The notes beneath the pieces were generated by a model. It was not told where the DNA came from and ran no database searches. It saw only the letters and a program-made list of their open reading frames with translations. Position numbers and translations under genes: made by a program. From contig NZ_BMHE01000007.1 of assembly GCF_014640555.1 (NCBI RefSeq), positions 186,001 to 250,000 on the forward strand: 64,000 nucleotides of DNA, in the 5' to 3' direction. This document shows positions 18,930-28,043 of the stretch, piece by piece; positions within the stretch are counted from its first letter, which is position 1; every line of letters starts with the position of its first letter. The DNA comes from Paenibacillus marchantiophytorum. Its GTDB lineage: Bacteria; Bacillota; Bacilli; Paenibacillales; NBRC-103111.

Positions 18930-20537
18930 ATGCAAATGATTATTGTAGACGATGAAGCTCACTGGGTAGAGAACCTATCCATGAATAAACCATGGCATAC
19001 GCTCGGCATCGAGCAGGTTCATAAAGCTTATTCTGCTCATGAGGCGCTTCAAATCCTCGAAACGCATCCGATCGATATTGTCATATCCGATATTCTGATG
19101 CCCGAAATGACGGGCATTGAGCTGATCGAGCGAATTCGCAAGTTTGACAAAAAAATTAAGTGCATCATTTTATCCGGTCATTCTGACTTTGAATTCACCC
19201 AAGAAGCCGTCCGGAATAAGGCCGTAGATTACTTGCTTAAACCGCCGACTGACAATGAATTGTTCGGTGCAGTCCGCGCTGCAATTGATCAACTGACGAA
19301 TGAATGGGAAAGCGTTAGCTCCTACGAACGCACCCAGTTCACGCTGCGGGAAAATTTGCCGCTGCTTCGCGGCCAGTTGCTGCTTGACGCATTGCGCGGT
19401 CATCGAATGCCAGCCGAAGAGTGGAGCAGGAAGCTAGAAAATTACGGTTTGCCGTTTCACGATGGAGACTGCGCTTTGATGCTAGTGCGTATGGAAGAAG
19501 AATTCGGACAATATAAAAACAATGGTCAGCAATTAATGGAATACGCGATCATCAACATGGCGGAAGAGATATTCGGAGAATATACGGAGGTCTGGGGCGT
19601 TAAGGAAGAGCTTGGATATCTCGCTTTTCTGTTTCAGCTAAAGGGAGATCATTCGGATGCCGGGAAAGAAACCATTCTAGAAAAGCTTGCCATCCAGCTC
19701 CAGTATAAGGTCAAACAATTCTTGAAAGGCTCTCTGTCCATCGTCATGACCGAGTGGTTCCACTTCCCGGACAAGCTATCGGACCATTATCGGCAGGCTT
19801 CCGCTTATTTCCGGCAAATTGTCGGGGATGAGCGGGAATTTATCATGCGTGTTGGCGACTTAGAGCAGAATGTCACGAAGGGCATCTTGGAAGCTATCCA
19901 TATCCCTCCTACCTTGATTAACCTGCTTGAGGTTGGTCGCTGGGATGCCGCGGAAGACAAGCTCGTGAACGTATTCGCAGAATTAGACGAGAGATGGGCT
20001 GAATCCTGGGAGCATTGTATGGAGGCTGGCTATATCATCGCCTCTTCGTTCACTCATCTCGCGCATCGGAACGGCTATACATTGGCCAAATTACTTGGAA
20101 GTGAGATTGATCTTCTGCAAAGTGGAGAAGCTTTCAGCTCCATTAGCAAGCTAAGAAAATGGTCGCTGGGCGCGCTCGATAAATTCAAGGAAAGCACCTC
20201 GAATGAAGTGAAAGATAATCGCTCGTTGTATGTCCAGAAAGTGCAAGACTTTGCCGAGAAAAACCTGCATCTGGATGTTTCGCTGCGGGCACTGGCCGAT
20301 CATGTGAACCTGCATCCGACACATTTATCCAAAATCTATAAGATTGAAACCGGTCAAGGAATCAGCGATTACATGTCCTCGCTCCGTATGGAACGTGCCT
20401 GCCATTTGCTCAGGACAACCGACAAAAAGGTGTATGAAATCAGCATGGACGTCGGCTACCTGGACCCTGCTTACTTTATCAAAGTGTTCAAACGCCAATT
20501 TGGCCTAACGCCGCAAGAATTTAGAGACAGCCTGTAA
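18930..20537 (+). CDS. YesN-type response regulator with AraC DNA-binding domain
   Basis: A 535-residue cytoplasmic response regulator. The receiver domain occupies residues 1-120, with phospho-acceptor Asp54 in VISDILMPEMTG and the conserved Lys in VDYLLKPP. A poorly conserved middle (~130-420) precedes a C-terminal AraC-type double helix-turn-helix (~430-535), ending MDVGYLDPAYFIKVFKRQFGLTPQEF. It is paired with the kinase just upstream and sits between the permease operon and a binding-protein gene, the genes it most likely activates. Confidence 0.93.
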   Translation: MQMIIVDDEAHWVENLSMNKPWHTLGIEQVHKAYSAHEALQILETHPIDIVISDILMPEMTGIELIERIRKFDKKIKCIILSGHSDFEFTQEAVRNKAVDYLLKPPTDNELFGAVRAAIDQLTNEWESVSSYERTQFTLRENLPLLRGQLLLDALRGHRMPAEEWSRKLENYGLPFHDGDCALMLVRMEEEFGQYKNNGQQLMEYAIINMAEEIFGEYTEVWGVKEELGYLAFLFQLKGDHSDAGKETILEKLAIQLQYKVKQFLKGSLSIVMTEWFHFPDKLSDHYRQASAYFRQIVGDEREFIMRVGDLEQNVTKGILEAIHIPPTLINLLEVGRWDAAEDKLVNVFAELDERWAESWEHCMEAGYIIASSFTHLAHRNGYTLAKLLGSEIDLLQSGEAFSSISKLRKWSLGALDKFKESTSNEVKDNRSLYVQKVQDFAEKNLHLDVSLRALADHVNLHPTHLSKIYKIETGQGISDYMSSLRMERACHLLRTTDKKVYEISMDVGYLDPAYFIKVFKRQFGLTPQEFRDSL

Positions 20538-20645
20538 TTGCCTAACAAAGTCTTACGGAAACTAAAATAATCATATAGATACCTTCCCCAATAAGTTGGT
20601 AGAGTTAACAAGGTAGTAATCTTACACCGTAGGGGGAAATCAAAA

Positions 20646-22331
20646 ATGGGTAAATCCAAAAAATCATGGATGCTGCTTGCAGTTACGGCACTCATGGTCA
20701 TTACGGCCTGTACCGGGAAGTCCGGCGAGGATGCGAAGTCAGCCAACAGCGGTTCCAAAGACGTCACAGCAGCTTCCGATGCTGCCTTCAGCAAAGGCAA
20801 ATACGATCCGCCAATTGATATCAGCACAGTTGTCATGTTCACCCCGCCGAAGAAATATGTCAAAGGCGACACCCAAGAAAACAATGTACACGACCGTTGG
20901 ATGTTGGAGCAGCTCGGTATCAAGCACAAAGATACCTGGTACCCTGCTGGCGGGGATCAATATAAGCAGAAACTTCAGCTCGCGATTGCTTCCGGCGAGA
21001 AACTGCCTGATTTCGTATTCGTACCAACGGACCCGGTATTAACGAATCAACTGATCGATTCCGGACAGTTTGTGGCCATCGATACGTTATTTGATAAATA
21101 TGCCAACAAAACTTGGAAGGACCATGCCACTCAACATCCGGAACTATGGTACCCTTTCACACGGAATGGCAAGAAATACAACCTGCCTATCCTTGAATAT
21201 ACGGACAACGATGATACGTTGTTATGGCTGCGGGAAGATTGGATGGAAAAGCTGAATCTGCAAGCTCCCAAAACAATCGCAGAATTAGAGAACGTCATGG
21301 ACAAATTCAAGAACCAGAACCCGGACGGGCTTGCGTCCAAGGACGTCTATCCGCTCGCGATTTCCTTGAAAGGGAATACGAACACTTGGTTAGGCGGGCT
21401 CGACTGGCTATTCGGGGCTTATGGAACGATCGAGGAGCAATGGAACAAGGACGCCAAAGGCAATCTGGAATACGGCTCCATCAACCCTGGTTCTAAGCAA
21501 GCGCTTGCCAAACTGCAAGAATGGATGAACAAAGGCTATATTCATCCTGACTCTGCTTTGTGGGACGAGAATAAGACAGCTGAATTCTGGACAAAAGGGA
21601 ATGCAGGCGTTCTGCCAGGTGCTAACTGGATTCCGGATTGGCCAGGTCCAGATTTGCTGAAAACCGTAAAAGGTTCTAAGTTTAAAGCCTATCCGGTTCC
21701 TGCGGGTCCAGATGGACTGGCTGGTACCAAATGGCAAAATACTGGCGTGAACAGCAGCTTCATGATTAATAAAGATGCGAAACATCCGGAAGCCATCTTC
21801 ATGTATTACAACTACATGTTGGATAACTTGGCTAACCCTCCGACCGGCAGCAAATTCGAAAACGGCTTTGCTCAAGGCTACGACTGGGATATGGTGGATG
21901 GTAAACCAACCAGCAACAAAGACAAAATTAAAGACTTCAGCAATGATTTCACCTTCATCACAGGACCGGCGCGTATTCCAGACCTTTATATGAAGACCCT
22001 GGTTAAACTAGCAGATGGCAATAAACCAGAAACGCCTTACGAAAAGCAGCTCGCTGACTTCCGCAAACCGGAAAATTGGTACGCCGCGAAGATCGTTATG
22101 TCGCAAATGAACATCCGCAAGCAAAACTATTTCACGGGTGCAGCGACGCCAACCATGATTTCCAAATGGAACCTCCTGCGTCAGTCCGAAATGGAAACCT
22201 TCAACAAAATTATTTATGGCAAATTGCCAGTTACAGCATTTGATGAATTCGTTGCGAGTTGGAAAGCCAATGGCGGCGATCAGGTCACGAAAGAAGTCAA
22301 CGAGTGGTTCACGTCAGTAACCAAGAAGTAA
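20646..22331 (+). CDS. Extracellular solute-binding lipoprotein (family 1, LplA/YtcQ type)
   Basis: A 561-residue lipoprotein. The signal peptide ends in the lipobox VITAC (Cys21), followed by a Ser/Lys-rich linker, so it should be anchored on the outside of the membrane. It contains typical carbohydrate-binding-protein stretches (GQFVAIDTLFDKYANKTW, LWLREDWMEKLNL, WQNTGVNSSFMINKDAKHPE). It lies 108 bases behind the response regulator with its own GGGGGAAA site and ends at a strong terminator. It most likely delivers a sugar to the permeases at 15132-16967, which face the other way; the split arrangement is common around YesMN pairs. Ligand unknown. Confidence 0.9.
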   Translation: MGKSKKSWMLLAVTALMVITACTGKSGEDAKSANSGSKDVTAASDAAFSKGKYDPPIDISTVVMFTPPKKYVKGDTQENNVHDRWMLEQLGIKHKDTWYPAGGDQYKQKLQLAIASGEKLPDFVFVPTDPVLTNQLIDSGQFVAIDTLFDKYANKTWKDHATQHPELWYPFTRNGKKYNLPILEYTDNDDTLLWLREDWMEKLNLQAPKTIAELENVMDKFKNQNPDGLASKDVYPLAISLKGNTNTWLGGLDWLFGAYGTIEEQWNKDAKGNLEYGSINPGSKQALAKLQEWMNKGYIHPDSALWDENKTAEFWTKGNAGVLPGANWIPDWPGPDLLKTVKGSKFKAYPVPAGPDGLAGTKWQNTGVNSSFMINKDAKHPEAIFMYYNYMLDNLANPPTGSKFENGFAQGYDWDMVDGKPTSNKDKIKDFSNDFTFITGPARIPDLYMKTLVKLADGNKPETPYEKQLADFRKPENWYAAKIVMSQMNIRKQNYFTGAATPTMISKWNLLRQSEMETFNKIIYGKLPVTAFDEFVASWKANGGDQVTKEVNEWFTSVTKK

Positions 22332-22349
22332 AGCAGTAGTAGACAACGA

Positions 22350-22396
22350 AAAAGGCGTCTCATCAGGTTGAATACCTGGTGCGACGCCTTTTTTTG
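22350..22396 (+). terminator. Terminator of the binding-protein gene
   Basis: A long hairpin: AAAGGCGTC pairs with GACGCCTTT and the inner CATCAGGT with ACCTGGTG around a five-base loop, followed by a T run. Confidence 0.9.
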
Positions 22397-22903
22397 TTAT
22401 CTGGAGCAGGTTATAGGCCTCTCGCGGTTGAATAGGCACGCTAAATGTATTTATTTCCCGCAGCCAACCATCCAAACACATCAAGAAAAGCGACCTTGCC
22501 GCCCTAAGATGAGTGTCTTCATAACGGTTTTCAACAATCTAGCGGATCCTAGTTCCCTTTGGGCTTTGCAATGACAGTGAGCGTCGTATGAAAAGGAACT
22601 ATGATCCGCTAAATGGCGGGAACTGGGGTAAACGTAGTATGAAAGGGAACTGCGATCCGCTATTTAAGCGGAAACTGCTGATTCCAACCGGGAAATGGTG
22701 ATATAGCGGATCGTAGTTCCCTCTGGCGTGCAATATGGCGGTTTTCAGCATTATAGCGCACTGTAGTTCCCTCAAACTCGCGATCCTGACACATTCTGCT
22801 ATCATCGCGGCTTGACGTTCCTTGATCTCCGCGCAATAGCTAAGCTAGAGGATGGATCTCATTCGGCCAAAATCCACCCAAAAACTATACTTTCTGTTAT
22901 TAC
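22397..22903. repeat. Intergenic region with family 1 repeat variants (22539-22771)
   Basis: Five family 1 cores in mixed orientation: TAGCGGATCCTAGTTCCC, GGAACTATGATCCGCTAAAT, GGAACTGCGATCCGCTATTT, TATAGCGGATCGTAGTTCCC and TATAGCGCACTGTAGTTCCC. Facing cores could fold into long hairpins. The flanks, 22397-22538 and 22772-22903, hold nothing recognisable. Confidence 0.7.
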
Positions 22904-22929
22904 AAAAAAGGAGCTGCCGCCGCAGCTCC
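22904..22929 (-). terminator. Terminator of the serine hydrolase gene
   Basis: On the minus strand GGAGCTGC pairs with GCAGCTCC across a four-base loop, then six T residues; 20 bases past the stop codon. Confidence 0.85.
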
Positions 22930-22948
22930 TCCTCTCGTTGTTTCGCCT

Positions 22949-24175
22949 TCAAGACTCTATACTCATTTTAAACAACCGAATGGCACGCTCCAGTTCGTCC
23001 TGGGCAACGCTGTTCTCCGGCAGCGGATTAGCCGATCTTACGGCTTGAACCACATGATGCAGCAGATTCTCCGGCATATCAACATCTGCCGATTCCGCTG
23101 TCATGGCGACAACTAGCTGCAAATCCGGCACAACAAAAATGCGTCTTCCGCCTGAGCCTGAGGCGTAGTACATGTCGTAGGCTTTTTTATCACCTTTTAT
23201 CAAGCCCGGAGGCAGCGTCTTGGACCACCAGTAGAAGCCGTAGCCGCCCTGTGTGCCATTACTGTAGTTCAGAGTTATCTTCCTAGTCAGAGATTCACGG
23301 ATCCATGGCTGAGGAATAAGCGTCTTGTCTTCCCACTGTCCTTCGTTCAAGTACAGATAGCCCAGCTTCGCCATATCTCTGAGCGTTAGCGCCATCGCCC
23401 ATGCACCGATGGTATGCTCTTGGGGATCTTGGTTCCAGTTCATTTCCTTTATGCCGAGGGGGCCGAACAATCGCGACACGGCATAGTCGAACATGGACTC
23501 TCCCGTTGCTTGGGTCATGATCGCTGAGAGAAGATGAGCATCGCCGTTGCTGTAATTGAAGGAAGCCCCTGGCTCAGCTTGTGCCGGACGTTCCAGGATG
23601 TACTGTACCCAATCTTCAGCGTACATCATCTCAGTAGACGAGCGTTCGTTAGCGTTATCCCAGGAAGTACCTGAGGTCATGGACAGCAAGTGTTTGAGCA
23701 TAATTCTGGACTTCACAGGATCGGTCGCCAGTTCCGGGAAAAAGTCTGCGGCTTTTTGATCAATACTGCTTAGTTTAAACTCGGATAAAGCTATGCCAAC
23801 TAACGCGGATGTTATGCTTTTGGTCACTGATTTCATATCTTGCAGGATATCCGTACCCGTTTCTTCGTTATAGGCCTCGGCTACCAAATGCCCGTTGCGA
23901 ATAACGGCTACACTATGTACGGCTTGATGGCGAAATATTTTGAGCATCTTCGCAAGTCCTGACGAGTGCAAGCCCTGCGCTTCTGGTGTTGTTAATTCCC
24001 ATCCTTCCGTTGGCCAATTCGTCTGTGTTGTCATGGCACTGTCCGAATGCGGCATCATGGGTGAAAACGATGTATTCGTAGCTGGCACTTGCTTTTTTGG
24101 GGCTCCAGATGCTGCCAAAGCTAGGGTTGAGGTGCCCTGTCCACTTCCGACAAGTGGATTCTTTTTATTATTCAT
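22949..24175 (-). CDS. Serine hydrolase, class C beta-lactamase-like family
   Basis: A 408-residue protein of the beta-lactamase/6-aminohexanoate-dimer hydrolase fold. The SxxK motif is SVTK with predicted nucleophile Ser116 and Lys119. The YxN motif is YSN at Tyr208, and a C-terminal GSGGRRIFVVPDLQLVVAMT supplies the beta-strand region where the KTG-like motif lies. The first ~60 residues are Ser/Thr/Pro-rich without a convincing signal peptide, which is unusual for the family; export is uncertain. Likely substrates are small esters, amides or D-amino-acid peptides. It is monocistronic. Not a classical resistance enzyme by sequence. Confidence 0.85.
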   Translation of the reverse strand: MNNKKNPLVGSGQGTSTLALAASGAPKKQVPATNTSFSPMMPHSDSAMTTQTNWPTEGWELTTPEAQGLHSSGLAKMLKIFRHQAVHSVAVIRNGHLVAEAYNEETGTDILQDMKSVTKSITSALVGIALSEFKLSSIDQKAADFFPELATDPVKSRIMLKHLLSMTSGTSWDNANERSSTEMMYAEDWVQYILERPAQAEPGASFNYSNGDAHLLSAIMTQATGESMFDYAVSRLFGPLGIKEMNWNQDPQEHTIGAWAMALTLRDMAKLGYLYLNEGQWEDKTLIPQPWIRESLTRKITLNYSNGTQGGYGFYWWSKTLPPGLIKGDKKAYDMYYASGSGGRRIFVVPDLQLVVAMTAESADVDMPENLLHHVVQAVRSANPLPENSVAQDELERAIRLFKMSIES

Positions 24176-24375
24176 CTTTATCGAATCCCTCCAATTTGGT
24201 TTAGCTCTCCCCTATATGACATAATTTTACACGGAATTTATGAACCAATTATGGCCTAAACCTTAATATAACATAAAAATTAGCTTAAAATTAGCTTAAA
24301 AATTGGGGTGCAACCCCCCTTATGTTACAATCCTTTTACAATATCCCTATAGGTTCTCTAGTCTGGAGGTTAGGT

Positions 24376-24957
24376 ATGCGAAAGCTTATATTTTTCTTAG
24401 GTCCTGCTGGTGCAGGCAAAACGACGTTGGCCAAAGCATGGGCCCGCAAGCATGGCGGCGCTTTTCTGGACATGGATACGCTGCTGCGTCCCGCGGCAGA
24501 AACGGTTATGACCCTTCTCGGACTGGATCCAGATGATCGAGATTCACCCACTTACAAGAAGCACTGTCGCGATCTGGGCTACCGGATTACGATGGATGCC
24601 GCTCTTGAGAACCTGGAGCTCGGCTTGGATGCGCTTGTTATTGGCCCTTTCACCCGCGAAATCTCGGAGCCATTCTGGCTTGAGCATGAACTATCACGTA
24701 TTGGGGCTACGCTTCAAGATGTCTGTATCAAAGCCCTTTTCGTCTATCTCCCTGACGAAACCAGCTATCAGGAGCGAATTCGCGCGCGAGGTTCTGCGCT
24801 GGATCTGTGGAAACTGGACCATTGGCAGCAATTCAGCCTGTCCCTTGCTCGAAGAGATATTCGATGGGACGTGGAACCGTCCTCCATTCTCTATTTCGAC
24901 AACGCCGGACCGTGGTCTCCTGAGAAATTGGAGCGTCTGGAAAGCTTCATTCTGTAA
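24376..24957 (+). CDS. P-loop kinase-like AAA family protein
   Basis: A 193-residue protein. The Walker A motif GPAGAGKTTLAKAW sits at residues ~8-21, followed by LDMDTLLRPA, where shikimate/gluconate-kinase-like enzymes bind the acceptor. A later RARGSALDLWKLDHW stretch is a possible lid. It is probably a small-molecule kinase; the substrate cannot be read from sequence. The start is set by GGAGG at 24365-24369, six bases before the ATG. The LacI-type regulator gene follows on the same strand after 92 bases, and the pair may be functionally linked. Confidence 0.75.
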   Translation: MRKLIFFLGPAGAGKTTLAKAWARKHGGAFLDMDTLLRPAAETVMTLLGLDPDDRDSPTYKKHCRDLGYRITMDAALENLELGLDALVIGPFTREISEPFWLEHELSRIGATLQDVCIKALFVYLPDETSYQERIRARGSALDLWKLDHWQQFSLSLARRDIRWDVEPSSILYFDNAGPWSPEKLERLESFIL

Positions 24958-25049
24958 ATTAATTTCTCACATTACAATCACTTTACAAATCCCGATTTCA
25001 CTTATAAAATCAAGTAGATTCCACAACACATTTAGGGGGGACCCACTCC

Positions 25050-26099
25050 ATGCATTCGAAAACCTCCATGCAAGACATCGCTGATCGTCTGGGCATTTCC
25101 AAAAATGCGGTTTCGCTCGCGCTCAATCACAAAGCCGGTGTCAGCGAGGAACTGCGCGCGCGCGTTTTTGAGGCGGCCAACCTTTTGAACTATCGCACTG
25201 AACCCAGGAATAGGAGAAAGCCGCAACACCTGCTCGTCCTCATCCCTGAATTCATTCGCAACGATACCATTTTCTACTACGAAGTGTTCTGGTCTATCGA
25301 GAAAAGAGCCAAGGAGCATGGTTATACCGCTATTCTATGTGGCGTTACCAAGGATATGGAACAGCAATTCATCCTGCCTGAACTCTATCATGAGATGGTA
25401 TTTCATGGCATGCTGATGATTGGCGTGTTCCACACCGATTATGCTCGTATGCTCCACGAATTAGGAGCGCCGCTTGTGACCGTAGACCATTATTACGACA
25501 GCCTGCAATTGGATGCCGTTGTGACAGCAAACGCCGAAGAGGCCTACAAGCTAACTTCGCATCTCATCGCCAGAGGCCACAAGCGCATTGGTTTTATTGG
25601 GTCCGAGAGTATGACCAAGAGCTTCAAAGAACGCTGGACAGGCTTTCAAAATGCCATGTCGGACGCTCGGCTGACCATCGATATGAACCACTGTATCGCA
25701 GGTTTTGCACCGCTCGAAACGCTGCATGCAAGTCCGGATGACAGCGCACTGGCAGAGTTTGTGCATAAAAGGCAATCGCTGCCTACAGCCATAATCTGCG
25801 CCAATGACCGCATCGCGATATCGCTGATTCAGATCTTGCTCGCTCAAGGCTATCAAGTGCCTGACGATATTTCCGTGGCAGGGTTCGATGATATAGAAGC
25901 AGCTCAAATGATCACACCTCGCCTCACGACGATTCAAGTACAGCGCGAGCTGCTAGGCTGCGAGGCCGTCGATTTCCTCATTCGCAAAATCGACTTTGGC
26001 GGGAGCCCCTCCAAAATCTCCATCTACGGCCAGTTGATAGAGCGGGACTCTTGCAAACCGCTTGAAGCGGCAAGCGAAGAGGCTGTCTCGAAAGGTTAA
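25050..26099 (+). CDS. LacI family transcriptional regulator
   Basis: A 349-residue repressor. The N-terminal LacI helix-turn-helix is MQDIADRLGISKNAVSLALN with the hinge at ~45-60. A periplasmic-binding-protein-like effector domain follows, with GHKRIGFIGSESMTKSFKERWTGF, ICANDRIAISLIQILL and the classical VPDDISVAGFDDIEAAQMITPRLTTI. The ATG follows AGGGGGGA at good spacing. It converges on a GH2 glycosidase gene, separated only by a shared hairpin, so it could control sugar genes, but the target is not evident. Confidence 0.93.
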   Translation: MHSKTSMQDIADRLGISKNAVSLALNHKAGVSEELRARVFEAANLLNYRTEPRNRRKPQHLLVLIPEFIRNDTIFYYEVFWSIEKRAKEHGYTAILCGVTKDMEQQFILPELYHEMVFHGMLMIGVFHTDYARMLHELGAPLVTVDHYYDSLQLDAVVTANAEEAYKLTSHLIARGHKRIGFIGSESMTKSFKERWTGFQNAMSDARLTIDMNHCIAGFAPLETLHASPDDSALAEFVHKRQSLPTAIICANDRIAISLIQILLAQGYQVPDDISVAGFDDIEAAQMITPRLTTIQVQRELLGCEAVDFLIRKIDFGGSPSKISIYGQLIERDSCKPLEAASEEAVSKG

Positions 26100-26120
26100 T
26101 AACCTAACGAGCAGCCTCTT
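26077..26120 (+). terminator. Terminator overlapping the LacI gene 3' end, possibly bidirectional
   Basis: AAGAGGCTG pairs with CAGCCTCTT, with inner CTCG/CGAG pairing, followed by TCTCTTCTT. The left arm is inside the LacI coding end, between two convergent genes. Confidence 0.7.
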
Positions 26121-26127
26121 TCTCTTC

Positions 26128-27888
26128 TTACAACTTCGTAATCTCACGAATTTTCTCCAAAGCAATCTTCGGCTCGCGCTCAATCGTCAACAGGCCATTC
26201 AACTCCTGCTGCACATCCGTAAGCTGTGTATAGCAGTAGCCGCATACGTAGTCCAAGTCCCGGATAGCCTGCGTAATATTGCGGTAACGAGTCAAGAATT
26301 CTTCCTCGGTTTTCACTTGATTGCCGTAGCCCCAGCCCTCTTCCGTAGTAAAGGCGATGCCTCCATACTCACTGATAATTACAGGCTGCCCCTTGTAGGC
26401 ATATCCATCAGCGAATGGAAATTTAAAATCATTATGAATGATATCATTGCTCAGCAGGAGATCTTTATCTTGATACCGCTCATAGAAAATTTGACCGAGC
26501 TCTTCATAATCATGCAGCGTAATAATGTCCGATATGGTATGCTCCCAACCATCATTTACAATCACGGGTCTCATGGGATCAAAAGATTTGGTCAAGTAAT
26601 AGATCGCCTCGGTGAACTGCTGCTGCGTCCGATCCATCTTGATATTCGGGACACCCCACGACTCGTTAAAAGGTACCCATGTCACGATGCAAGGATGGTT
26701 GTAATGCTGTTGAACAACCTCCATCCACTCGCGCGTAAAGCTTTCGACAGCCTCATCCCCGAATTCATAAGCCGCCCCCATCTCGGACCAAACAAGCAAG
26801 CCCTTGCGGTCACACCAGTACAGGAATCTTGGATCTTCCAGCTTCTGATGCTTGCGCACGCCATTGAAGCCTAGTGCCATCGTCTTCTCAATATCTTCAA
26901 TGAGCGCCTCTTCGGAGGGAGGGGTCAAATGCGTTTCTTTCCAGTAGCCTTGATCTAGCAAAAGCTTCTGATAATAAGGCATATTGTTAATCAGCACTTT
27001 CCCTTTCTCAATCGAAACCTTGCGGAATCCGAAGTAGGAATTCACCCTATCCAGCGGCTCGCCATCCTTCAGCAGAACAAATTCAATATCGTACAAGTTA
27101 GGGTGATTGGGGTGCCAATGCTTGATTTTCCATTCGCCGATCCGATCGCTGTAGAGATGAATATCCGCACTTAATTTCGCGCGATCCACCGCTAAATAAG
27201 ATTCTTTGATAAGCTGACCCTCAAAGCGAACGATCGTTTTCAGAAGCAGTCCCTCTTGCTGCTCCACGCCTTGCAACTGATACTGAATGTTCAACTGATG
27301 CTTATCGATATCCGGGGTCATTTTCACCGACTTCACATACTGCGGCGCTACATACTCCAGCCATACAGACTGCCAAATCCCCGTCGTCTGCACATACCAA
27401 CAGCCGAAATTATCCTTAACCCAGCGCTGCTTCCCGCGCGGCTGCATACAATTGTCGCTATCCTGAGCGCGGACAACAATCCGATTCTCGCCGGAAACAT
27501 CCATATAATCCGTGATATCGAACTGGAAGGCCGCATACCCGCCCGTATGTTCGCCTACGCTCTGTCCATTCACCCAAACTTGCGCATGATAATCCACCGC
27601 TTGGAAGTGAAGGATAGTCCGCTTATTCTGCTGATCCTTAGGGAGCGAAATCGATCTTTCATACCATACATAGGGGTGAAAAGCAGGTTCATTGATGCCG
27701 CTTGCTTCCGTTTCGTATGTAAAAGGAACCGTAATGGTTAGCGCGGCAGGAAGCTGTTCAAACCACTTCTCCCCTACCCCCGCATTCAAGTCGTCAAAAC
27801 AGAAATTCCATGTGCCGTTCAAATCTGTCCATGCTTCCCGCACAAACTGCGGTCGAGGATAATTGGGAATATAAGAATGCGATGTCAT
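26128..27888 (-). CDS. Glycoside hydrolase family 2 (beta-glucuronidase/beta-galactosidase type)
   Basis: A 586-residue cytoplasmic glycosidase without signal peptide. Domains: jelly-roll sugar-binding (~1-180, with YHAQVWVNGQSVGEHTGGYA), immunoglobulin-like (~185-285) and TIM barrel (~290-586). The predicted acid/base is Glu409 in FNESWG and the nucleophile Glu507 in IISEYGG, the two signature positions of GH2. Size fits the shorter beta-glucuronidase/beta-galactosidase-like members; substrate cannot be fixed. It is divergently transcribed from an ArsR-type regulator (28044-28961) across a 155-base AT-rich region with repeated ATATTAACT, so that regulator probably controls it. Confidence 0.9.
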   Translation of the reverse strand: MTSHSYIPNYPRPQFVREAWTDLNGTWNFCFDDLNAGVGEKWFEQLPAALTITVPFTYETEASGINEPAFHPYVWYERSISLPKDQQNKRTILHFQAVDYHAQVWVNGQSVGEHTGGYAAFQFDITDYMDVSGENRIVVRAQDSDNCMQPRGKQRWVKDNFGCWYVQTTGIWQSVWLEYVAPQYVKSVKMTPDIDKHQLNIQYQLQGVEQQEGLLLKTIVRFEGQLIKESYLAVDRAKLSADIHLYSDRIGEWKIKHWHPNHPNLYDIEFVLLKDGEPLDRVNSYFGFRKVSIEKGKVLINNMPYYQKLLLDQGYWKETHLTPPSEEALIEDIEKTMALGFNGVRKHQKLEDPRFLYWCDRKGLLVWSEMGAAYEFGDEAVESFTREWMEVVQQHYNHPCIVTWVPFNESWGVPNIKMDRTQQQFTEAIYYLTKSFDPMRPVIVNDGWEHTISDIITLHDYEELGQIFYERYQDKDLLLSNDIIHNDFKFPFADGYAYKGQPVIISEYGGIAFTTEEGWGYGNQVKTEEEFLTRYRNITQAIRDLDYVCGYCYTQLTDVQQELNGLLTIEREPKIALEKIREITKL

Positions 27889-27904
27889 CCGTCCAACTCC
27901 TTTA

Positions 27905-27925
27905 ATATTAACTTTTATATTAACT
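27905..27925. promoter_or_regulatory. Direct repeats ATATTAACT, possible operator for the GH2 gene
   Basis: ATATTAACT occurs at 27905-27913 and 27917-27925 (12-base period), followed by a degenerate third TAACTTATT. They sit 17 bases upstream of the GH2 start, between it and the ArsR-like gene. Binding is inference. Confidence 0.4.
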
Positions 27926-28043
27926 AAATAACTTATTTTAACACAATATTACTGTAATACTCGTGAAAAAATAAGTCAATACCTGTTGTTTAATTAACTT
28001 CAAAGTTATAGAATAAACAAAAACAGATAACCGAGGTCCCTCT

